Shown piece by piece: positions 9,445 to 17,201 of a DNA stretch of 64,000 nucleotides. The notes under the pieces are model-generated. The model searched no databases. It had not been told where the DNA came from and saw only the letters and a list, made by a program, of their open reading frames with translations. The stretch is from Peromyscus leucopus (lineage: Eukaryota > Chordata > Mammalia > Rodentia > Cricetidae), in the NCBI RefSeq assembly GCF_004664715.2, contig NC_051075.1, positions 31,206,504 to 31,270,503 of the forward strand. Direction: 5' to 3'. A program made the translations under genes and the position numbers. The first letter of the stretch is position 1; each line of letters opens with the position of its first letter.

Positions 9445-9914
9445 TAAAAAGAAAAAAAAGCAAAAGGTTATAACTAACAAAAGAAAAACTATATACAAAA
9501 GTACAATAACTATATACAATATATACAAGTAATAAATACCTAAACAGGTATTTGACAAATCAGAGAAAATAATTCCATTATCTATCCTATTTTGGTAAAT
9601 CCAAGATGTATCTAATGCACTTTCTATCCTAATTAATTTTCAACTATAACTAACTAATCTTCAACCATAACTAACTAATCTCCAACTCCTCAGAGACCCA
9701 AGAAGGGAATAATATTAGCTAACAAAAATAAAAACAGGAAGTGCATGCAAGCAACTTCCAAAAAAATTTTGTGAGTTGACAGAAACAGCCAACTGCCTGG
9801 GCAGTCACCTGAGGTTTCTCCGCAGTGTTGGGGCATCATCTTCAGCCTATAGGCTTAGTGTATCTGACAGACTCATTTGTGAAGTAGGATGTACACAAGG
9901 TCAACAGTTCAACC
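9445..9914 (-). other. ERV 3' noncoding region (minus strand)
   Basis: It aligns with the 3' noncoding part of the plus-strand ERV (18995-19110). Shared blocks, in order, are CTGTCAGATAC, AGAAAC, AGGTGACTG, CCAGGC and GAAGTTGCTTGCAT/AAGTTGCTTGCAT. The two ERVs therefore belong to related families despite unrelated LTRs. Confidence 0.75.
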
Positions 9915-10126
9915 TCACATTGGGTGAGAGCAGTCCACGTACCAGAAACACCTGAATTCCACTAGTGTCATGTCATGATTCAGGATTTTAAATTCTGGAA
10001 ATTGTTGACAGTTTTTTAATTCAGCTGTCCATTCTTCTTGGCTGTGTATATATGGCTTCATCTCAGTATCCCCTTCTTCTCCACATCCCTCTATTAAATG
10101 CCAGTCTACTTTTGAGAGGCGTGAGC
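9915..10126 (-). pseudogene. unidentified ERV reading frame fragment, cut by the gap
   Basis: About 70 minus-strand codons are open from the gap edge to a stop at 9915, with a hydrophilic middle ([20 protein letters not shown]) and a final [10 protein letters not shown] do not recognise it. Its place after the gag and gap and before the noncoding 3' end would suit the end of pol or an env remnant. Several frames look open here only because of the Ns. Confidence 0.4.
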
Positions 10127-10626
10127 NNNNNNNNNNNNNNNNNNNNNNNNNNNNNNNNNNNNNNNNNNNNNNNNNNNNNNNNNNNNNNNNNNNNNNNNNN
10201 NNNNNNNNNNNNNNNNNNNNNNNNNNNNNNNNNNNNNNNNNNNNNNNNNNNNNNNNNNNNNNNNNNNNNNNNNNNNNNNNNNNNNNNNNNNNNNNNNNNN
10301 NNNNNNNNNNNNNNNNNNNNNNNNNNNNNNNNNNNNNNNNNNNNNNNNNNNNNNNNNNNNNNNNNNNNNNNNNNNNNNNNNNNNNNNNNNNNNNNNNNNN
10401 NNNNNNNNNNNNNNNNNNNNNNNNNNNNNNNNNNNNNNNNNNNNNNNNNNNNNNNNNNNNNNNNNNNNNNNNNNNNNNNNNNNNNNNNNNNNNNNNNNNN
10501 NNNNNNNNNNNNNNNNNNNNNNNNNNNNNNNNNNNNNNNNNNNNNNNNNNNNNNNNNNNNNNNNNNNNNNNNNNNNNNNNNNNNNNNNNNNNNNNNNNNN
10601 NNNNNNNNNNNNNNNNNNNNNNNNNN
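10127..10626. other. assembly gap (500 N)
   Basis: Exactly 500 N, which is probably a placeholder size. It falls inside the young ERV between gag and the 3' end, so several kb of gag-pol could be missing. Confidence 1.
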
Positions 10627-11253
10627 AATTGCATATTGGCCTTCGCCCATAAGCTGATCCTGGCAAGCTTGTATTCCTTTATCCCATTGTTTTTCTATGT
10701 TTTTAGCCTCCTCCTTAAACCAAGTCAGAAATTGAAGTCTCTGGCTGGGTTCCAGAACACCTTGTGCAAGATCCCGCCAGTCCTGTGGTACTATCCTATT
10801 ATATGTTGACCAAGAGTTTAACATTTGCTTTACATATGGGGAATGCATGCTATAAGATACTATTGCCTCCTTAAACCTTTTTAAATCCAACATTTCAATT
10901 GGAGCCCAATTATTTTGTTTAGCCATTTGATCAGGCATCTGCTGTACGGTTACAGGATAAATTAAGGGTGACTGTGTGAAAACAGGCTTTCTTTCTGCAA
11001 CCTTATGATCCTGACTTGAAACAACTTCACTGTTAATTTCTTCTGTCTGAATTTTTACAGGTTTAACAAGTTCTTCTAAAGCTGTTATCCTGGCACTTAA
11101 ATTGACTATCTTTTTAAATATTAAAATGTGGATTATTATAGTGATAAGGTGCATAATTCCACCAATACTAATATTATATAGTTGTTCCATTGTCAGACTG
11201 CCTAAAATTTCGAACAAAAACCAATTTTCTTCCAATGTACACATAAAACCCAT
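10627..11253 (-). pseudogene. gag: ERV gag, N-terminal part (truncated by gap)
   Basis: There are 209 open codons from the ATG at 11253 to the gap edge. Residues about 30-48 are hydrophobic (GGIMHLITIIIHILIF), followed by a heptad-like, charged stretch (about 50-70) that could form a coiled coil. Capsid N-terminal domain features come after residue about 95: PVTVQQMPDQMAKQNNW, LKRFKEAIVSYSMHSPYVKQ and a WRDLAQGVLEP block. The frame is uninterrupted, consistent with the LTR age. The N-terminal membrane segment, without a myristoylation glycine at position 2 in canonical context (MGFMC does carry G2), leaves the targeting mode open. The rest of capsid and nucleocapsid would lie in the gap. Confidence 0.85.
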
Positions 11254-11399
11254 TTGTTTTTTTAATGTGGAAAAAAATTCTCTTTTAGATAGTTTCTTTT
11301 AAAATATCTGATATGTTATGACTTACCAAATCTGCGTAGAACAGTAGAAATCTGAGGGGATTTTCAAAGCAGCCACCTAGTGTCCCAGGTGTAAATCCA

Positions 11400-11449
<50 letters not shown>

Positions 11450-11814
11450 AAGAAAGCGTAGCTGGCTAAAGTTTAAATGCAGCCACGTGTTCCCTCTTGT
11501 GCCGAGTCAAGGCTTGGGTCTGACTTCCTTAAGCTCCGACCACGTGCGTTGGCTTTACAGGCAGGGCCCTGTTCGGCAGGGCAACTCTGAGTTGTTTGTA
11601 GCACCGGCTTTAAGCAAGCAGGATTTAAGCAAGCAGCTCACCAATAGTCCAGCCTGAGGTCAAGCAGAACTAGACCCAGGCTAAGAAGCGGCTGCTCGGA
11701 CAAAGAAGCCGATCGCTGCCGCCGCCGCCGCAGCCGCCACCGCCGCCATGGGCCGCCTGCCGCCCTTGCGGGAAAGTGGACCTGCCGCCAAGCCAAGCAG
11801 TTTTTAATGGATCC
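11254..11814 (-). promoter_or_regulatory. ERV 5' leader with splice donor candidate
   Basis: The leader between the PBS and the gag ATG includes a (GA/TC)n run (about 11405-11448) and a CCG-repeat segment (about 11716-11750). On the minus strand TTTG|GTAAGT at 11327/11326 matches a strong 5' splice site, upstream of gag as for a retroviral major donor. Confidence 0.6.
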
Positions 11815-11832
11815 GCCCCACGTTGGGTGCCA
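11815..11832 (-). other. primer-binding site, tRNA-Lys(1,2)
   Basis: On the minus strand TGGCACCCAACGTGGGGC is 18 bp, one mismatch from the expected complement of tRNA-Lys(1,2). It sits 2 bp inside the 5' LTR. Confidence 0.9.
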
Positions 11833-11834
11833 GA

Positions 11835-12255
11835 TATTGATGTAACCAACCGTCTTATTAAATAAGAAACACAGAAACAATGTAAAAGAGAAAGCCGAGA
11901 GGTCAGAGCTCAGAGCTAAAATCTCACCCTTCCTCTTGCTGTCCCAGCTTCGTGAAAGAGACCTACTTCCTGTCGGTTCGTTTTTTTATAGTATGTTGTT
12001 CTGCCTTCTCATTGGTTGTAAACCCAAACACATGACTGCCTCGTCACTGTCTGAATGTACAGCCCCCTAGGTCTTAAAGGCATATGTCTCCAATGCTGGC
12101 TATATCCCTGAACACACAGAGATCTTATGGGATTAAAGGCGTGTGCCACCACCGCCACACTCTTGCTATGGTTCTAATAGCTCTGACCCCCAGACAACTT
12201 TATTTATTAACATACAATCAAAATAATATTTCAGTACAATTAGATTACCACCACA
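11835..12255 (-). mobile_element. 5' LTR of the minus-strand ERV
   Basis: It has the same length as the 3' LTR (421 bp), with 7 transition differences. On the minus strand transcription would run toward lower coordinates. It lies 107 bp from the oppositely oriented 5' LTR at 12363. Confidence 0.93.
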
Positions 12256-12362
12256 GCTTTGTCAATACATATACACATATAATGTAAAGTATGGTTAGGA
12301 AAATGTGTCTTCAAATATTTATTATTTTCTATGGCTGTAAGTTTTCAAGACAAATCATCTAT

Positions 12363-12689
12363 TGTAGTGGGTAGGCATTCCAGCTTGGATCTGGAAGTTC
12401 CAACCCCCATTGAGACTCTGGCAACTGTCACGCCTACGAGGCGGGGCGACGGGAGGCACCTCGGGACCCAAGAGCTGGATGGGCCAGTGCTCTTTCTGTG
12501 TGCTCCCTCGGTGCCGGGACGCTGAATGGTGAAGGTGGACTGTGCAGAGCTCCAGCTCCAGAGAACACCGCTGGACTGCATTACAGCTTCCCCAGACCCT
12601 GTGACCTACCCATTACTTAATTTGTGAGTTACGCCACTAAATAAATATCCTTTTAACTACGTGGAGTGGCCAAAATAATTTCTCCAATA
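12363..12689 (+). mobile_element. 5' LTR of the plus-strand ERV
   Basis: It begins TGTAGTGGGTAGGC and ends TTTCTCCAATA. AATAAA lies at 12640-12645. The end ...AATA in place of CA is supported by both the flanking duplication and the 2-bp spacing to the PBS. Confidence 0.94.
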
Positions 12690-12691
12690 TC

Positions 12692-12708
12692 TGGCGCTCA
12701 CGTGGGGC
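12692..12708 (+). other. primer-binding site, tRNA-Lys type
   Basis: TGGCGCTCACGTGGGGC resembles the tRNA-Lys(1,2) complement with one base missing and one changed. Confidence 0.85.
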
Positions 12709-13096
12709 AAACTCCAAAGGCCTGGGTGGATCCCGCCCTCTCCTCCCTAGCTGGTGGGTACCTAAACCCCCTGCAAAGTTCCATATAACCAGGGAACACC
12801 TACACGGTTCCATTCCTGAAAAAGGGAGCAGCTAGTCCGATCTCAATTCCCTAGCTTAGCCCCAGACCAGCGAAAGAGGCAGGGGAGTGCTAGCTCCAAT
12901 TTCCACCATTTCCGCCATTTCTGCCATCTCCCTCCAACTCCAGCCAAGATCACCAGCAGGCCCTGTTTTGGAGCTGTACCAACGCCACCTGCTGGCTGAA
13001 AAGTGCTACTACATGCCCCAAACCCACGAAAGGTAAGCATATTGTTTCAAGTAAAGGTACTTGATAATTTTACAACTTAAAATTGACTAACAAATT
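12709..13096 (+). promoter_or_regulatory. ERV 5' leader with splice donor candidate
   Basis: Noncoding leader between the PBS and gag. CGAAAG|GTAAGCA at 13032/13033 is a good 5' splice-site match, at a position equivalent to the donor in the minus-strand ERV. Confidence 0.55.
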
Positions 13097-13516
13097 TTGA
13101 GTAATTCATGTAATATGGCTGACAACATTACCTCACAAGAATTTAAAAACCTTTTTGCCTGTATGAGGAATGACATCTTCCTGGAAATATACGACATTCC
13201 TAAGGCATATCTGGGCTATACCATTTTGGCATTCATCATAATAACTCACACAGTGTTCAAACACTGGTTTAAGAACAAAGATGAGTCATTATTGGGACTG
13301 ATACAGGCTTTAAAAGATAGCAATGAAGGCTTACAGAAAAAGATTCTTTCTCTAGAATCTGCTAATCAGGATTTACAAAACAGGCTTGTACCCAAAATTG
13401 ATTTTAGTGATAATAAATATGAATATTTAATTGATAGAACACTAACTCTCCAGAGTGAAGTTGTGGCTACTCAGACAGTATATAAGGAAGAAAGATTATC
13501 ATTAATTGATCGTTAA
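13097..13516 (+). pseudogene. gag: ERV gag, N-terminal part
   Basis: There are 139 codons. Residues about 36-57 form a hydrophobic membrane-spanning segment (YLGYTILAFIIITHTVF). Residues about 60-100 are heptad-like and charged (LLGLIQALKDSN, LQKKILSLESANQDLQ), a probable coiled coil. A stop at 13514 ends the frame. The sequence then resumes in another frame directly at the capsid C-terminal region, so the capsid N-terminal domain, present in the minus-strand ERV, is deleted here. The joint lies in a local TTAATTGAT repeat. The layout (short N-terminus, membrane segment, coiled coil) matches the other ERV's gag. Confidence 0.8.
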
Positions 13517-14126
13517 TTGATAGGATAAGGTCCATGGAATCATGTGTTTCTGAGGAACATAAAAACGAACCCTTCACTGATTTTTTACAAAGACTGAACA
13601 CAGCTATAACAAAAGCTGTGTCAGACAAAGAATTAAGAAAAGCATTAACTGAGTCCTTGGAGTTCGACAATGCTAATGCAGAATGCAGAAGAATAAAGAT
13701 TCTTTATTAAAGATCAGATCAGCTCCTTTGGAAGAATGGATTCAATATACTAATGGTGTTCAGTCTCTTAACTACAGTAATGAGGCTTGGATAGTAGAGA
13801 CAAATCCCAGAGGTGAAAGAAGGCCACGTGTTACCAAATGTTTTAAGTGTGGTACACCAGGTCATATAAGTAAAAATGGGGTACTCCTAGAAGCAATACT
13901 CCTTCTAGGAATAGCCTAAACAGGAGACCCCGACCACCTCCTGGATTATGTAGAAGATGTGGCAAAGGCCGACATTGGACCAGTGAGTGCAGATCAAAAA
14001 TAGATATACAAGGCAACCCTTTACTGGCAGGAAATACCTCAGGGGGCCTCTTGCAGGCCCCCAAACCAAATGTAGTACGAACATTCCCAGCACTGTGGAA
14101 GAAATTCCTCTCCAGGACAACTGAAT
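13517..14126 (+). pseudogene. gag: ERV gag, capsid C-terminal and nucleocapsid remnants
   Basis: The gag remainder is spread over three frames. Part one (13519-13710) holds the major homology region (EPFTDFLQRLNTAI) and KALTESLEF of the capsid C-terminal domain. Part two (13683-13880) continues to the first zinc knuckle, [13 protein letters not shown], whose last cysteine is lost by a frameshift near 13880. Part three has the second knuckle, [14 protein letters not shown] (about 13948-13990), and ends at a stop near 14125. At least two frameshifts prevent a functional Gag. Confidence 0.85.
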
Positions 14127-14132
14127 AAACCA

Positions 14133-14780
14133 ATGCCTAATGTAAAACCCGATACTGCAATGGATGATAAAACAGCTTTGATAGATGGATCACAGTTTAC
14201 AAAGGACACTATAAAACAAATATTTTGGCAGACTTCCATAAATGAACAAAGACCAAAGCTTAGAATTCGAATTAATGGCCTGGTTCTGGAGGGCCTGGTA
14301 GACACAGGTGCAGATGTGACTATAATTACACCAAAATCATGGCATCCGAATTGGCCTCTTCAAGAGGTAGATGTCCAACTGTTAGGGATTGGCACCCTAT
14401 CTCAGATAAAACAGAGTTCGAGATGGGTTGAATGCATAGGGCCAGGAGGACAGAGAGGAAGGCTGAAGCCATATGTAGCAAATGTAGCAGTAAATCTTTG
14501 GGGCCGAGATCTGTTACAACAGTGGAATACCCAGATTAAAATTCCTACACTTTCAGAAAAGGAATACAGACCAATGCATGTTTCTAGGAATAATATCATA
14601 ACATGCTATAAAAATCAGTCACCAACGATTCAGGCTGTTCACAAACAGAGCACGACTGTTGTTGAACTCTCAGAAGTACCAACTGCCTTACTTTTAAAAT
14701 GGCTAACTAATAAACCTGTCTGGGTTGGACAATGGCCTTTGACAAAAGAGAAGCTACAAGCTTTAGAACAGCTGGTTTAA
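14133..14780 (+). pseudogene. pro: ERV protease and start of reverse transcriptase
   Basis: 215 open codons. Retropepsin features: the active site LVDTGAD (catalytic D57) followed by VTII, a flap-like region (about 80-110, GGQRGRLKPYV) and NLWGRDLLQQW (about 121-131), the usual protease C-terminal signature. From about residue 175 the sequence is the RT fingers start (WLTNKPVWVGQWPL). The frame ends at a TAA at 14778 and continues beyond it, so this is an in-frame nonsense mutation in a continuous protease-pol reading frame. The ATG is probably not the native start; synthesis by gag frameshifting is expected in this family. Confidence 0.9.
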
Positions 14781-15626
14781 GAGCAGTTAAATGCTCAACA
14801 CACTGAAGAATCTACCAGCCCTTGGAATTCTCCTGTATTTGTTATTAAAAAAAAATCTGGTAATTGGAGAATGCTGACAGATCTGAGAGCTATTAATAAA
14901 GTAATTCAGCCAATGGGCTCCCTACAGACTGGGATGCCCTTGCCCTCTATGCTACCAAAAGAATGGCTTATAATAGTTATTGACTTAAAAGACTGTTTCT
15001 TTACCATACCCTTACAGGAAAATGATAGAGAAAAATTTGCCTTCACAGTACCTAATTATAATAATTATCAGCCAGTCGAGAGATATCAATGGAAGGTCCT
15101 CCCACAGGGAATGTTAAACAGCCCTACTTTGTGTCAATACTTTGTGCAGAAACCATTAGAGATAATTCGTGTAAAGTTTCCATAATCCATAATTTATCAC
15201 TATATGGATGATATCCTATTAGCTGATCCAAAGTTAGATACATTAGAAATCATGTTTGAAGAAGTAAAAAAAGTTTTGCCTCGCTGGGGACTGCAAATTG
15301 CTCCTGAAAAAATACAAAGACGAGATTCTATTAATTACTTAGGATATAAGATAGAGCTACAAAAAATTAGACCCCAAAAGGTACAACTAAGAAGATATAG
15401 ATTGAAGATTCTTAATGATTTTCAAAAGTTATTAGGAAGCATTTCCAACTTACTGGGTATCATGGGAATACCCAAAGATGGACTACAAAATTTGGCTAAT
15501 ACTCTAGAAGGGGACAAAGAATTAAATAGTCCAAGAGAATTATCAGCCAAAGCTGAGAAAGAATTGACTCTAGTAGAAAAGACAATTCGAGAAGTCACAT
15601 GTGGATTGTGTGGATCCAGAACTTAA
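14781..15626 (+). pseudogene. pol: ERV reverse transcriptase
   Basis: This continues in the protease frame. RT motifs in order: [37 protein letters not shown] (motif A aspartate), [14 protein letters not shown] at about 15093-15134, and the catalytic YMDD at 15201-15212. The thumb and connection regions follow (RRDSINYLGYKI, LLGSISNLLGIMGI). Stops at 14778-14780 and 15183-15185 interrupt it, the second just before YMDD, and a frameshift near 15600 ends the segment. RT is inactivated. Confidence 0.92.
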
Positions 15627-16076
15627 ATGCATTCTTGTCACATTCCCCTCCAGACATTCCCCAACAGGTATTTTGATGCAGAGGGAAGATATTATATTGG
15701 AATGGATATTCCTACCACGTAAACCAAATAAGAAATAAAGACTTATATGGAAAAGATCTCTGATTTGATTCAAAAGGGTAAATTAAGACTTTGCCAGTTA
15801 ACAGGAACGGACCCAGCTGAAATTGTAGTACCATTAACTAATGAGGAAATTTCATCACTATGGAAAGATAATGAATACTGGCAGAGAGCCTGCAGTAACT
15901 TTTTGGGAGAGATTAACAACCACTATCCCAAAAGCAAGAGAATAGAATTCATAAAGAAGACTGAATGGGTCCTTCCTCACATTGTATGACAAAAGCCAAT
16001 TTCTGGAGTCCTCACATTCTATACTGATGCAAATAAATCAGGGAAAGCAGGATATAAATCAGGAGACTTAAGTAAA
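15627..16076 (+). pseudogene. pol: ERV RT connection and RNase H N-terminal part
   Basis: A stretch of about 15600-15738 reads in a different frame (the SPTGILMQREDI type connection motif), returning to the main frame near 15740; two indels therefore offset one another. The main frame resumes at KISDLIQKGKLRL. After an in-frame TGA at 15987-15989 the RNase H domain begins with FYTDANKSGKAGY (first catalytic aspartate at about 16026). Confidence 0.82.
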
Positions 16077-17201
16077 GTGGTGCAAAGTCCATATAGCTCT
16101 GTACAAAAGGCAGAACTGTATGCCATTCTTATGGTACTGATGGAATTCACAGAACCCCTCAATATAGTCACTGACTCTCAATATGCAGAGAGAGTTGTTT
16201 TACATATTGAAACTGCTGAATTTATTCCTGATAATACAGAATTAACTTCATTATTCATACAATTGCAGGAAATCATCAGAAAAAGGGAACATCCTATATG
16301 TATAACACATATCAGATCCCATACAGGTCTACCAGGACCTTTAGCACAAGGTAATGATGAGATTGATCAGTTATTAATAGGTAATATGATAGAAGCTTCA
16401 GAATGTCATAAGAAACACCATGTAAATAGCAAAGGTTTGAAGAAGGATTTCTCCATCACTTGGCAACAGGCTAAGGATATTGTGAAAAAATGTCCTACTT
16501 GTTCCATCTATAACCAAACTCCATTACCTGCAGGGAGTAATCCAAAAAGTATACAGAGAAATGAAATTTGGCAGATGGATGTGTTTCATTTTGCAGAATT
16601 TGGAAGATTAAAGTATGTACATCATACCATTGACACCTATTCAGGATTTCAATGGGCAGCTCCTATGAGTTCTGAAAAGGCTGATTCTGTGATTACACAC
16701 CTATTAGAAGTTATGGCCATCATGGGGATACCTGTACAAATTAAGACAGACAATGCCCCAGCATATGTCTCCAATAAAATGAGACAGTTCTTTGCTTATT
16801 ACAATATAAAGCATGTTACAGGTATACCACACAATCCCACAGGCCAAGCAGTCATAGAGAGATCCAATCAAACTTTAAAGGATATGCTAAATAAACAGCA
16901 ACAGGTAACAATGACTCCTAGAAATAGATTGCATAGTGCTTTATTAACCTTGAATTTTCTCAATGCTAATGAGAAAGGAACAACAGCTGCAGAGAGACAT
17001 TGGACGACAGACAAAACTCCTGAGCTAAACCAACCAGTTTATTTCAAGGATGTGTTGACCTCAGAATGGAAACCTGGATATGTTCTATGTTGGGGAAGGG
17101 GTTTTGCCTTTGTTTCTGCAGGAGAAGAAAAGCTATGGATACCAACAAAATTAATAAAAATTCGATTCGAACAGGAAAAAACCCTTGATGAAGAGAAGTA
17201 A
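16077..17201 (+). CDS. pol: ERV RNase H C-terminal part plus complete integrase (open frame)
   Basis: This 374-codon frame is the longest uninterrupted coding stretch in the window. Residues 1-100 finish RNase H (QKAELYAILMVL with the catalytic E, NIVTDSQYAERV with D, and SHTGLPGPLAQGNDEIDQL with the last D). Integrase follows: a zinc-binding HHCC set (H111, H114/115, C139, C142), catalytic core DD35E (D168 in WQMDVFH, D225 in IKTDNAPAY, E261 in GQAVIERSN, with 35 residues between the last two), and the C-terminal domain (WKPGYVLCWGRG, KLWIPTKLIKI). All catalytic residues are present. Because upstream stops break the polyprotein, and because the ATG is internal to RNase H, it is probably not expressed as a viral protein. 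Confidence 0.93.
   Translation: MVQSPYSSVQKAELYAILMVLMEFTEPLNIVTDSQYAERVVLHIETAEFIPDNTELTSLFIQLQEIIRKREHPICITHIRSHTGLPGPLAQGNDEIDQLLIGNMIEASECHKKHHVNSKGLKKDFSITWQQAKDIVKKCPTCSIYNQTPLPAGSNPKSIQRNEIWQMDVFHFAEFGRLKYVHHTIDTYSGFQWAAPMSSEKADSVITHLLEVMAIMGIPVQIKTDNAPAYVSNKMRQFFAYYNIKHVTGIPHNPTGQAVIERSNQTLKDMLNKQQQVTMTPRNRLHSALLTLNFLNANEKGTTAAERHWTTDKTPELNQPVYFKDVLTSEWKPGYVLCWGRGFAFVSAGEEKLWIPTKLIKIRFEQEKTLDEEK

Larger units (their letters stand above)
9004..12255 (-). mobile_element. class II (IAP-like) ERV, minus strand, with assembly gap
   Basis: Two 421-bp LTRs (9004-9424 and 11835-12255) flank a PBS (11815-11832), a leader, gag, a 500-N gap, a short unidentified coding-like tail, 3' noncoding sequence and a polypurine tract (9425-9444). 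The perfect hexamer GCTTTG flanks the whole element (8998-9003 and 12256-12261). I count 7 LTR differences, all transitions (about 1.7%), so it inserted recently. No pol or env is visible; pol may lie in the gap or be absent. Confidence 0.93.

Noticed and set aside
10052..10666. Long frames across the N gap on both strands
   Set aside because: They are open only because Ns translate as X.
11638..11880. Arginine/alanine-rich minus-strand frame over the ERV leader and LTR
   Set aside because: Product of the CCG-repeat leader; it spans the PBS and the LTR end, which are not coding.
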